DNA of 64,000 nucleotides from Bacterioplanoides sp965200585 (GTDB lineage: Bacteria > Pseudomonadota > Gammaproteobacteria > Pseudomonadales > Oceanobacteraceae): NCBI RefSeq assembly GCF_965200585.1, contig NZ_OZ241361.1. One strand, written 5' to 3'. The position numbers and the translations under genes were made by a program. This document shows positions 49,995-57,629 of this stretch, piece after piece. The notes under the pieces were generated by a model. The model did not search any database. It had not been told where the DNA came from and worked only from the letters and a program-made list of their open reading frames with translations. How positions within the stretch are numbered: the first letter of the stretch is position 1; each line of letters opens with the position of its first letter.

Positions 49995-50010
49995 GTGAAC
50001 GTCCGTTCAC
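49995..50010. promoter_or_regulatory. palindrome, candidate operator
   Basis: GTGAAC-GTCC-GTTCAC, a perfect 6-bp inverted repeat with a 4-bp centre, upstream of two small genes and the winged-helix regulator. The half-site with CCGTTCACC recurs three times in the 45866-45923 repeats. Confidence 0.5.
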
Positions 50011-50039
50011 CCATAAAAGCAGTGTAAGGAAATAATAAG

Positions 50040-50222
50040 TTGAGCACAGTTGTCACGGCGCTTGAAGCGTTTTTTGGCCTTTTAGGTTATGATGTGTTTA
50101 TATATCGTAACACTCTTAAACCACAGAAGTTGTTTGAGATACAAAGACATCCAAATTCAAAAGCATTCTATGTGCAGGTTTTTCGGATAGTATTCGAGTG
50201 TGAGCGAATCAAGCGGCACTAG
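50040..50222 (+). CDS. possible small phage protein
   Basis: 60 aa from TTG 50040 after GTAAGGAAATAATAAG. Sequence (VTALEAFFGLLGYDVFIYRNTLKPQKLFEIQRHP) looks protein-like, but the start is weak and there is no homology to rely on. Confidence 0.4.
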   Translation: MSTVVTALEAFFGLLGYDVFIYRNTLKPQKLFEIQRHPNSKAFYVQVFRIVFECERIKRH

Positions 50223-50266
50223 CACCCGCCGCGAGCTTATATTTTATTCCATTTAGGAGAAGTACA

Positions 50267-50644
50267 ATGGGAACACTTCAACGAGCAATCACTTTTAAAA
50301 ACATGCTGGAGATCGTGGACATCTTCGGCGAAGCAAACCCACGGATGGAGCTGCAAACTGTTGTAGTGTTTTGTACAATCTGCCGTGAGTTAGATATGCG
50401 GGAAGAACGCCCGCTCAACATAACAGAGCTTGGGAACTTGATAGGGCTTTCGTCCCCAAGTATTTCACGAAATGTAGCTTATTTAACAGCGCATGGTGAC
50501 GCATATACGCGTGGTAAAGGTGGTGAAGGTTTTGGCTGGATTGAACTTAAGCCTGACCCTTCTCATCTTTCAAAGAAGATCATCACGCTGACCGCTAAAG
50601 GACGCGCAGTACGCGATAAAATCGTAGAACGATTCGTCCAGTAA
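50267..50644 (+). CDS. MarR-like winged-helix regulator (candidate lysogeny regulator)
   Basis: 125 aa. LNITELGNLIGLSSPSISRNVAYLTAHGDAYTRGKGGEGFGWIELKPDPSHLSKKIITLTAKGRAVRDKI shows the recognition helix, wing and C-terminal helix of MarR-type proteins. GGAG ribosome site and a strong terminator right after make it a short unit of its own. It is the only clear soluble DNA-binding regulator in the prophage, so it is the best candidate for a repressor, which is inference. Confidence 0.82.
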   Translation: MGTLQRAITFKNMLEIVDIFGEANPRMELQTVVVFCTICRELDMREERPLNITELGNLIGLSSPSISRNVAYLTAHGDAYTRGKGGEGFGWIELKPDPSHLSKKIITLTAKGRAVRDKIVERFVQ

Positions 50645-50674
50645 GAACAACTCTCCCCTCAGAGTTGTGTGGTG

Positions 50675-50710
50675 GCCCCTGCCTCTTTGACCGGAGGTGG
50701 GGGCTTTTTT
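50675..50710 (+). terminator. strong rho-independent terminator after the regulator gene
   Basis: GCCCCTGCCTC pairs along its full 11 bases with GAGGTGGGGGC (two G-U) followed by T6. A second hairpin ACAACTCT/AGAGTTGT (50647-50668) lies just before it. It separates the regulator and early genes from the integrase. Confidence 0.92.
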
Positions 50711-50810
50711 ATGCCTTTCATTCGCAAGTAGATACACAACTACTTTAGGCCCCTCGCCTGTCCCTTTTTCCAATATTCCCTTTTGACACCCTTTTATTAG
50801 AGGTATGACT

Positions 50811-51926
50811 ATGCCTGTCGAATTACGCCCCAAAGATAACCCTACACACGTCGTTGCCCGTGTCCGCATCAAGGTCGGCTCAACCCCTGCCTTTATTTGG
50901 GACGTGGATAAACTTGCACTAGCAGAAGCATGGCACGATGCCGCAAAGCAGGCGATTAAAGAAGGGAACGAGTACCCACCACCGTCTGCTTTCGGCTCCC
51001 GCTCCACTGTCGATGAAGAAGCACCTAAAGCCGCACTTAACTCAAACTGGACGCTTAAGCAGGCGTACACCAAAGCACTGGAAAAGAAGTGGGCCGGTAA
51101 GAATTCTGAAGCAAAGCAAGCCGCGTACTATAAAGTTATTGCCGGATTCTTCGGGCATAACAAGCGCTTCAGCGACATTACATGGGAAGATTTAGACGCG
51201 TTCATTGGTGCTATTAGTGTGAACCCTGACACGGGAAGGCCCCGGTCAAATGCAACTATCAACAGGCATCTATCTACGCTCAGTGTCATGTGGAAGCTCG
51301 CAAATAGCTACCAAAAAGCACCTATACGCATCGGGCCGTGGCCTATCTTAAAAGAGACCGGCAGCCGCACAGCCATTCTTACACCTGAATATGAGCAGAA
51401 TATGTTCGAGGCGTGTAAGCAGCTGCAAGACACCGAAATGCGTGACTTCCTTATGATCCTACTTGATACCGGTATGCGCCGGGGCGAAGTTGAGCGACTA
51501 CGTGTAGGGGATATTGCCGAAAAAGATTTACTAATCCTTGAGCGCTTCACTACGAAAAACGGGGACGCACGTTCAGTCGTCTTAACTCCTCGCACTCAGA
51601 AAATGGTAGCGCGACGAGCTAAAGGCAAGAAGCCGCATGAAAAGCTGTTTCCTATCAACACGAATACGATACGACACCGTTTTGACCGCATCAAAGATGC
51701 AGCACAACTGCCTAAAGAGATCGTCATGCACTCCCTTCGTCACACTTTCGCCTCGCGTCTTGCACGTACAGGTAAAGTCTCTCTGTATGACCTGAAAGAA
51801 ATGCTGGGACACCGCAGTATTCAGGCTACACAGATATACGCCCACCTCTGTACAGGCTCTCTGCGTCGTGCCAGTAACTTGCTCAGTGAATCACCTGAGT
51901 ACTCAAGCGAAGAGCATGACTTTTGA
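50811..51926 (+). CDS. int: tyrosine recombinase integrase
   Basis: 371 aa from ATG 50811, preferred because AGAGG lies 8 nt upstream; ATG 50805 is possible. An N-terminal arm-binding region, a core-binding SAM-like domain (about 80-165: LKQAYTKALEKKWAGKN... ITWEDLDAFIGAI) and a catalytic domain with all residues: R in TGMRRGEVERL (near 223), K in TKNGDARSV, HSLRHTF (H and R near 305), H in LGHRS and the nucleophile Y in QIYAHL (near 342). It sits next to attR, as expected, and performs the tRNA-Leu insertion. Confidence 0.96.
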   Translation: MPVELRPKDNPTHVVARVRIKVGSTPAFIWDVDKLALAEAWHDAAKQAIKEGNEYPPPSAFGSRSTVDEEAPKAALNSNWTLKQAYTKALEKKWAGKNSEAKQAAYYKVIAGFFGHNKRFSDITWEDLDAFIGAISVNPDTGRPRSNATINRHLSTLSVMWKLANSYQKAPIRIGPWPILKETGSRTAILTPEYEQNMFEACKQLQDTEMRDFLMILLDTGMRRGEVERLRVGDIAEKDLLILERFTTKNGDARSVVLTPRTQKMVARRAKGKKPHEKLFPINTNTIRHRFDRIKDAAQLPKEIVMHSLRHTFASRLARTGKVSLYDLKEMLGHRSIQATQIYAHLCTGSLRRASNLLSESPEYSSEEHDF

Positions 51927-52001
51927 CACTTAACCTTCACCACCCGAACAGTTGAGAACTCGCAAGGGATTTCGGTAGATATTTAATCTCCTGTAAACCT
52001 T

Positions 52002-52020
52002 GTGGTGTTTTTCGCGCCAC
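52002..52020 (+). repeat. right arm-type repeat near attP
   Basis: GTGGTGTTTT-TCGCGCCAC, 17 of 19 bases matching 9292-9310. A second, partial copy (GGTGGTGTTTTAGTGGCG) begins at 52024 and overlaps the -35 region of the phage tRNA promoter. Confidence 0.5.
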
Positions 52021-52025
52021 ACGGG

Positions 52026-52054
52026 TGGTGTTTTAGTGGCGATTCGTGTTTAAT
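52026..52054 (+). promoter_or_regulatory. promoter of the phage tRNA-Leu
   Basis: TTTAAT at 52049-52054 followed by GCGCCGC, the same discriminator as the host tRNA promoter; the -35 (TGGTGT) is poor, and the region overlaps a GTGGTGTTTT repeat, so a bound protein might control it. Confidence 0.5.
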
Positions 52055-52069
52055 GCGCCGCACTGAAAC

Positions 52070-52154
52070 GCGGGTGTGGTGGAATTGGTAGACACGCCGG
52101 ATTCAAAATCCGGTTCTTCACGGAGTGTGGGTTCAAGTCCCACCACCCGCACCA
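52070..52154 (+). tRNA. tRNA-Leu(CAA), phage-carried complete copy
   Basis: 85 nt with encoded CCA. Acceptor GCGGGTG/CACCCGC is perfect, the D arm has GGTAGACAC, the anticodon stem CCGGA/TCCGG surrounds TTCAAAA (anticodon CAA at 52104-52106), then a long variable arm and the T arm GTGGG/CCCAC. It reads UUG codons, exactly the function lost by splitting the host gene, but its sequence is clearly different from the host tRNA (GCCAGAG acceptor). It lies inside the prophage between integrase and attR. Confidence 0.93.
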
Positions 52155-52198
52155 TTACTGGCTTCGTTGAGGCTCAGAAGAAAGTTTGAAAAAACTTA

Positions 52199-52226
52199 TT
52201 GACTCTGATTTTTAACTCAGTAATAT
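52199..52226 (+). promoter_or_regulatory. strong tRNA-type promoter at the prophage right end
   Basis: TTGACT (52199-52204), 16-bp spacer, TAATAT (52221-52226), then ACGCGCCGC. Same spacer and discriminator style as the host tRNA-Leu promoter at 9064. In the lysogen it reads through the 3' half tRNA into the two tRNA-Leu(CAG) genes; in the free phage it would read across attP towards the RNA polymerase start, about 240 bp away. Confidence 0.85.
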
Positions 52227-52247
52227 ACGCGCCGCTGACGAGGCAAC

Positions 52248-52305
52248 GGATTCAAAATCCCCCGCCTTAACGGGTGTGCCGGTTCGAGTCCGGCCTCTGG
52301 TACCA
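52248..52305 (+). pseudogene. attR core and tRNA-Leu(CAA) 3' half
   Basis: Core GGATTCAAAA (52248-52257) then the 3' anticodon stem TCCCC, long variable arm, T arm GCCGGTTCGAGTCCGGC and acceptor CTCTGGT with ACCA. It completes the 5' half at 9123. Upstream phage sequence (GACGAGGCAAC) cannot form the missing acceptor and D arms, so the gene is not repaired at this end. Confidence 0.9.
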
Positions 52306-52385
52306 GTTTTATTTGCAGGTACGCTTCGGAATCTCGGTCAGTGACAATGACTTATTGAATCTCTACTTTTCAATAAGTGAAAAAT

Positions 52386-52472
52386 GCCCAGGTGGTGGAA
52401 TTGGTAGACACGCTAGCTTCAGGTGCTAGTGGCCTTACGGCCGTGGGAGTTCAAGTCTCCCCCTGGGCACCA
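52386..52472 (+). tRNA. tRNA-Leu(CAG), copy 1
   Basis: 87 nt with CCA. Acceptor GCCCAGG/CCTGGGC, anticodon stem CTAGC/GCTAG around TTCAGGT (anticodon CAG), long variable arm GGCCTTACGGCC. Host gene, originally downstream of the split tRNA-Leu(CAA). An inverted repeat CTTATTGAA/TTCAATAAG (52351-52377) just upstream may be a processing stem. Confidence 0.96.
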
Positions 52473-52577
52473 CTACTTAACTACTACAACGTTTGTTGTA
52501 AAAAGTAAGTAGATGGTGACGCATTTTTCGAAAACACACGTTATTTAGCACTTCGTTAGAAGATCGCTAAACGCCTT

Positions 52578-52664
52578 GCCCAGGTGGTGGAATTGGTAGA
52601 CACGCTAGCTTCAGGTGCTAGTGGCCTTACGGCCGTGGGAGTTCAAGTCTCCCCCTGGGCACCA
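52578..52664 (+). tRNA. tRNA-Leu(CAG), copy 2
   Basis: Identical over all 87 nt to copy 1, 105 bp further on. CAG reads CUG, a heavily used Leu codon, which fits gene duplication. No separate promoter of good quality was found. Confidence 0.96.
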
Positions 52665-53082
52665 CTACTTTTCACAAGTGGTGATGATCTCTTCTTAATC
52701 ACATCTAAATATCAACCGAATTCTACTGACTGAGTTTAATTTTATTGCTTTCTGCTCAGCTTTTCTCTTAGCACCCTTTTTCTATACCGCCTTTCTCTCA
52801 CAACACTCTCTTCTATTGCCGCTTCTTCCCATACCAGCCCATGATTCGTGTGCCATCAAAATCATTTTTAATACTATAGAATGAGTCCAATCAAAGCGGA
52901 TTTACAACCGCTTGTCAGATATCCGCCACACTCTTCAAAACTTATAACCTAGTCACATATTTTTGCTGCTCTCTTTGTTACTGTTTAAAAAAAGCACAGT
53001 CATAGTGCTAGAAGCCTGCTAACAGGCTTAATAATAAACAACATCTTGCCCCACCTGATTAGCAAAGATGCAGAGGTACTTC
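52665..53082 (+). other. gene-free stretch after the tRNA operon
   Basis: About 420 bp. CACCACT/AGTGGTG (52658-52681) forms a hairpin at the end of the last tRNA without a proper U-run. A TATAGAAT-like -10 at about 52875 could serve the next operon but lacks a good -35. Nothing else seen. Confidence 0.4.
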
Positions 53083-55446
53083 ATGAATAATATAAAGCCT
53101 GGGGGTTTTTCCGGTGCTCAGCGTTGGTTATGGCTGATAGCTATATTGCTGACTCTGGGAGCCTGTTCGAGTGAATATTCTGGCGATGTCGGCGGTGCAT
53201 CCGCTGGTGAAGAATTTAACCCGATTGGTCCAATTAACGAGAATGGCCGTCAGCAATACCTTGCCCAATGCGCCAGCTGCCATGGCGTCGATGGCAATGG
53301 CACACCAGCAGGCACTTCACTGGTCGGTTGTGCTACCTGCACCTCTGTTAATGTCTTAGCCGATGAAATTGAACGCACCATGCCAATAGGCAATGTTGGA
53401 CGCTGCATTGGCAATTGTGCCAGCGATACCGCCGAGTACATTCTTCAGGTGTTTAATAACCGCATATTAAATAGCGGCACCAGCAGCCTTGAAGGCGTGA
53501 TCAACTCAGAGCAACAAATCACCTTAAGACAGGCAACTTTGCAATTTGCTGGCCGCCTTCCCACCACTAATGAACTGAATCAAGTTGCCGACGGTGGCGA
53601 TATTGCGTTAAACGAAGCGCTCACCGCTATGATGAATGAAGAAGCCTTTTATCAAAGCCTGATGGAGGTTTTTAACGAACAGCTGCTGACAGACAAATAC
53701 CTGACCCGCAATCTGACAGAAGGCGGCATTAATCTATTGGATAGCGACGATTTCCCAAATCGTAAGTGGTACAACGATGCGTATCCGGATAACGGCAGCA
53801 TGCGCACCTGTGTTCGCACGCAAACCAATGATGCCGTCGCACGCGCCCCCTTAGAACTGATTCGTTACGCCGCCAAAAACGACTTACCACACACGTTATT
53901 TATGACCGCTGATTTTATGATGGTGAACTGGTACAGCCAGCAGGTGTATGAGGCGGAGTTGCTGGATGTTAATGATACCTTTAACCAGCTGGATGAACCG
54001 GTATGCGCCATTGAAGATGGTGCAAGCTTGTCCTGGGATCCAAACGACTTCAAACCAGCAAAAATCAATAAAGACCTGCAATTCGAACTGGGGGGCATGC
54101 CACATGCCGGTGTTCTCACGTCACCCATGTTCCTGAACCGTTACCCAACCACCTTCACCAACCGCAATCGTCATCGCTCTAAAACCGTATTTGATTACTT
54201 TCTGGATACTGACATATTACGAATTCAGGGGTCTCGTCCGGGTGACGGTATTGGTGATGAAAAACCTAACCCAACCCTGCTGGATGAAGCTTGCTACCCT
54301 TGCCATCAGGTCATGGATCCGGTCGCCTCGGCATTCCAACACTGGACTGATCGCGGTCAATACATTGTCACCGGCAGTACTTCGCCAAACCGCTGGGACA
54401 ATTCAGACATCGAGCCTGCTGGCTTAGGGGGTAAAAAAGTGCCCCTGTCAGGCAGCGAAGGTAATTTCCGCAATATGCTGCAATGGCTGGGCAAAGAGAT
54501 CTCTGAAGATCCACGCTTTATTCGCGCCACCGTACGCACTCTGTATCGGGGCATTATTGGCCAGGAACCGCTGATGTCTCCCGGCGAAAATGCCAGCGAA
54601 GCCGATCAAAAAGCCTTTAATGACCAACGTGCAATTCTTAACGGCATTGGTCAGGCTATGGTCGCTGACAACTGGAGTATTAAAACCGCCGTCCGAGGCA
54701 TTATTCTCAGCCCTTATTACCGGGCGAACAGTGTTGATATTAATGAACTTGCCAGCAACAAACACATTGGCTCGAGCCAGTTCATAAGTCCGGAGCAATT
54801 ACAGCGTAAATTAAAGGCAACCATGGGTATTGTCTGGGACGATTTACGATTTGAAAACAATCGCCTGATGCTCGGCGGTATGGATTCAGATTCCATTATT
54901 GAGCGTATTCGGGAACCCAGCGGATTAATGATCGCCATTCAGAATCGTATGTCCGTTGAGATGGCCTGCCGGGGCGTCCCTTACGACTTCACCTGGCACA
55001 GCAGCAAACGAAACCTGTTCCCGTTCGTTGAAACAGACACAGCTCCGCTGGCAGATAATGGCGACCCTATTCCAGACTCAATTGAGTCTATTAAGCGCAA
55101 TATTCAACATTTACATTGGACACTGTTAGGTGAACGTCTGAATTCTGGTGACCCTGAACTGGAAGCCAGCTATCAGCTGTTTTTGCAGGTCTATAACCAG
55201 GGGCAGATCATGCTGGCATCACCCAATGATTTTGAACCCTACCCTGTTAGCTTATCGTGTCAGGCGCGGCGCGATTTTCGCGAAGATGGTCGTACAGGCA
55301 ATAGCATTGTCGACACATCAGAAGACAGCGCCGTTGCCATTGAAGATCGCCGCACCTTAATCCGTAGTGATGACAACTATGTTATTCGCTCATGGATAGC
55401 CGTGGTGACCTATTTATTATCCGACTATCGCTTTGTATACGAATAA
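53083..55446 (+). CDS. exported di-haem c-type cytochrome lipoprotein
   Basis: 787 aa from ATG 53083 (GAGGT 6 nt upstream). Lipoprotein signal with lipobox LGAC, Cys at residue 28. First haem site CASCH (63-67) in a short cytochrome c-like domain, with further Cys pairs (GCATC, CIGNC); second haem site CYPCH near 404-408 with PVASAFQHWTDRGQY downstream. The long body resembles large cytochrome-associated proteins of the DUF1588/DUF1592 kind, an uncertain match. Likely an envelope electron carrier or oxidase partner of the following genes. Confidence 0.75.
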   Translation: MNNIKPGGFSGAQRWLWLIAILLTLGACSSEYSGDVGGASAGEEFNPIGPINENGRQQYLAQCASCHGVDGNGTPAGTSLVGCATCTSVNVLADEIERTMPIGNVGRCIGNCASDTAEYILQVFNNRILNSGTSSLEGVINSEQQITLRQATLQFAGRLPTTNELNQVADGGDIALNEALTAMMNEEAFYQSLMEVFNEQLLTDKYLTRNLTEGGINLLDSDDFPNRKWYNDAYPDNGSMRTCVRTQTNDAVARAPLELIRYAAKNDLPHTLFMTADFMMVNWYSQQVYEAELLDVNDTFNQLDEPVCAIEDGASLSWDPNDFKPAKINKDLQFELGGMPHAGVLTSPMFLNRYPTTFTNRNRHRSKTVFDYFLDTDILRIQGSRPGDGIGDEKPNPTLLDEACYPCHQVMDPVASAFQHWTDRGQYIVTGSTSPNRWDNSDIEPAGLGGKKVPLSGSEGNFRNMLQWLGKEISEDPRFIRATVRTLYRGIIGQEPLMSPGENASEADQKAFNDQRAILNGIGQAMVADNWSIKTAVRGIILSPYYRANSVDINELASNKHIGSSQFISPEQLQRKLKATMGIVWDDLRFENNRLMLGGMDSDSIIERIREPSGLMIAIQNRMSVEMACRGVPYDFTWHSSKRNLFPFVETDTAPLADNGDPIPDSIESIKRNIQHLHWTLLGERLNSGDPELEASYQLFLQVYNQGQIMLASPNDFEPYPVSLSCQARRDFREDGRTGNSIVDTSEDSAVAIEDRRTLIRSDDNYVIRSWIAVVTYLLSDYRFVYE

Positions 55447-55458
55447 CAGGAGGCTGCT

Positions 55459-56838
55459 ATGAAACGTCGTAACTTTTTACAGCTGCTGGCAGCCACAGGA
55501 ATGTCAGCCCAATTGCCGGTTTTTTCAAACCGTGCTCATGCCGCAACCATTCCTGATCGTTACCTGGTGGTGGTTAATGCTGGCGGAGGTTGGGACCCCA
55601 CCTCGATTTGTGATCCTAAAGGGTTAAACCGTGCCTACGCTGACAACTCAGATCGTTTTGAAGGATCAACTAACTCAGTGGACCTGGATAGTAATAAGCG
55701 CTTTGGTCAGATTCAATGGAGTGCCATACCTGAAGGGGTGTCTAACGATGACGATGTTCGCCTGCGCATTGAGAGCCAGTTTGATCAATTTTTCCAGAGC
55801 TATGGCAATCGTCTGACGGTGATTAATGGCATCGACAATGGTACGAATAACCACGATACCGGTAACCGGGTAACCTGGTCGGGTCATGAAGAAAACGGCT
55901 ACCCGTCCATCAGTGCCTTGTATGCTGCTGCCATTTCACCCAGCCTGCCGATGGCTTTTATCAGCAATGGCGGCTATGACTTTACCGATTCATTAGTCGC
56001 ACGCGCCCGGGCGAATAGTGCAGGCTTTATTAATGAAATCTCTGATCCGAATTTCTGGTTTACCGATAGTAATACGCAATTTCGCCGGGGCCTGCACTAC
56101 CGCTCTGAGGATAATCAGGTTGATATCTACAACATGATTCAACAAGCCCAGAACAACCGGATCCAGCGTCAGCAGAACAACGAGCCGCTGCCTAAAAGAA
56201 GGGAACAGCTTGGTCAGCTGTTTACCGTACGCGGTGAAGACAATAACCTGGGAGCATTAAAGACCCATATTGATGATATTCAGGCCAATGTCAGCCGCGA
56301 TGCCAACTGGAATCCCAATCGGGCTAACTCGTTAAAAAGTCAGGCTGAAGTTGTTGCTGCCGCCTTTAAAGCAAATGTCGCTGCCAGTGCTAACTTAAGC
56401 GTGGGTGGCTTTGACACCCATGGCAATCACGATGCCAGCGCCTACCCCCGCCTGGGTGATTTAATGGAAGGTGTGCATTTTCTCAATCAGGCACTAACCC
56501 ATGCTGGCATTGCCGACCGAACCACCATTGTGATTGGCTCCGACTTTGGCCGCACGCCTTACTACAATTCAGGCAATGGCAAAGATCACTGGCCAATCAC
56601 TAGCGTGATGGTACTGCACCCAACAACTGTTAATACCGGCGGCCGGGTATTTGGTGCCTCAACCACAGATTTCCGCGCACAATCTATTAACCCACAAACC
56701 GGATTAGCTGAAGCCTCGGGCGACATGCTTGGGCCACAACATGTTAATCAGGCATTACGTGAATTGATGGGCATACAAAACAATCCATTAATGGCTGACT
56801 ACCCGTTAGCAGCTAATCCATTTAATATTTTCGGTTAA
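55459..56838 (+). CDS. Tat-exported DUF1501 protein
   Basis: 459 aa. Twin-arginine signal KRRNFLQLLAATGMSAQLPVF (about 2-25). Alkaline phosphatase/sulfatase-like DUF1501 family: VVNAGGGWDPTS, NNHDTGNRVTWSG, GGFDTHGNHD, VIGSDFGRTPYYN with metal-site-like Asp/His. Function in the family is not established; it is nearly always next to a large exported cytochrome- or DUF1800-type protein, as here (12 bp gap). Confidence 0.9.
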   Translation: MKRRNFLQLLAATGMSAQLPVFSNRAHAATIPDRYLVVVNAGGGWDPTSICDPKGLNRAYADNSDRFEGSTNSVDLDSNKRFGQIQWSAIPEGVSNDDDVRLRIESQFDQFFQSYGNRLTVINGIDNGTNNHDTGNRVTWSGHEENGYPSISALYAAAISPSLPMAFISNGGYDFTDSLVARARANSAGFINEISDPNFWFTDSNTQFRRGLHYRSEDNQVDIYNMIQQAQNNRIQRQQNNEPLPKRREQLGQLFTVRGEDNNLGALKTHIDDIQANVSRDANWNPNRANSLKSQAEVVAAAFKANVAASANLSVGGFDTHGNHDASAYPRLGDLMEGVHFLNQALTHAGIADRTTIVIGSDFGRTPYYNSGNGKDHWPITSVMVLHPTTVNTGGRVFGASTTDFRAQSINPQTGLAEASGDMLGPQHVNQALRELMGIQNNPLMADYPLAANPFNIFG

Positions 56839-56865
56839 GCCAATCTTTTGTTAGAAGGACATACT

Positions 56866-57366
56866 GTGCGATTTACAACCATTTTGTTTGCTTTGTTGTT
56901 TTCGACCTCAACCTTTGCCACCAGCGCAGGGGATACGGCGCCGCAGTTCACTTTGCCGCAGCTCACCAAAAAAGGGCAATTATCCCTGTCGCAATATCGT
57001 GGCAAGGTGGTTTATGTTGATTTCTGGGCCTCCTGGTGCGGCCCCTGTCGCAAATCCTTGCCTCTGCTGAATGAGATGCGCAACGAACTGAAAGGCCAGC
57101 CATTTGAAGTGCTTGCCATTAACCTGGACGAAGAAATCAAAGACGCCCGCGGCTTCTTAAAACAATTCCCGGTCAGCTACCCCACGTTGCACGACAGCGA
57201 AGGGACAATCGCAGAAAGCTATGAGCTGAAAGGAATGCCAACCTCTTACCTGATTGATCAAAAAGGTAATATTCATGCAGTACATACCGGCTTTAAACCT
57301 TCCGATATGAGTAAAATCCGCCAGGAAGTTTCTGCCTTACTTGGTATCGAAATGGATCAGCCCTAA
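56866..57366 (+). CDS. TlpA-like periplasmic thioredoxin
   Basis: 166 aa from GTG 56866 with AGAAGGA 6 nt upstream. Signal peptide (about 1-19), thioredoxin-fold AhpC/TSA-type domain with active site WASWCGPCRKS near residue 62, and MPTSYLID with the cis-Pro. It probably reduces cysteines for haem attachment or the Cys-rich DUF4266 protein encoded next, whose ATG overlaps its stop. Confidence 0.92.
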   Translation: MRFTTILFALLFSTSTFATSAGDTAPQFTLPQLTKKGQLSLSQYRGKVVYVDFWASWCGPCRKSLPLLNEMRNELKGQPFEVLAINLDEEIKDARGFLKQFPVSYPTLHDSEGTIAESYELKGMPTSYLIDQKGNIHAVHTGFKPSDMSKIRQEVSALLGIEMDQP

Positions 57367-57590
57367 TGTCTAAAGCTCTCATATTCAAAGTCTTCGTGCT
57401 TACCAGCGTTATCGCAGCTCTTTCTGGCTGCGCCCAGGTAAAACCCTGGGAACGCGGTAATTTATCCAAAGACATCATGGCCTGGGACATTGATCCCCTC
57501 AAAAGCTCGCTCGATAGCCATATCTATTTCAGTAAAGAAGGTTCTTCGGGAGGCGGTCAATCCGCCGGTGGCGGCTGCGGCTGCAATTGA
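57366..57590 (+). CDS. DUF4266 lipoprotein with Cys-rich tail
   Basis: 74 aa. Signal and lipobox (LSGC, Cys about 22), then the DUF4266 core VKPWERGNLSKDIMAWDIDPLKSSLDSHIYFSKE and a Gly-rich end GGGCGCN. The terminal Cys pair may bind metal or a cofactor. Found with DUF3570 and ApbE genes in many bacteria. Confidence 0.92.
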   Translation: MSKALIFKVFVLTSVIAALSGCAQVKPWERGNLSKDIMAWDIDPLKSSLDSHIYFSKEGSSGGGQSAGGGCGCN

Positions 57591-57629
57591 TCCCACAGCC
57601 CAATACGATAAGAGCCTGAAGGTACTTTC

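Larger units (their letters stand above)
51927..52069 (+). other. attP left-arm region (non-coding)
   Basis: Contains two copies of GTGGTGTTTT (52002 and 52025) and the -10 box of the phage tRNA. No gene. Probably the integrase arm-binding DNA. Confidence 0.5.
9152..52257 (+). mobile_element. T7-like temperate prophage (about 43.1 kb)
   Basis: Bounded by attL and attR within tRNA-Leu(CAA). It contains a single-subunit RNA polymerase, a T7-type replication set, the full T7-order head and tail block and both terminase subunits, plus a tyrosine integrase beside attR. No recognised phage gene is broken by a frameshift or stop, so it may be inducible. The gene order is a circular permutation of T7: early genes and integrase lie at the right end because attP is between integrase and RNA polymerase. 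No leftward repressor gene is present. Confidence 0.95.

Noticed and set aside
52070..52154. The complete tRNA-Leu at 52070 as the attR-restored host gene
   Set aside because: Its acceptor and anticodon stems do not match the left half at 9123, while the half at 52258-52305 matches fully. The 52070 gene therefore lies inside the prophage.
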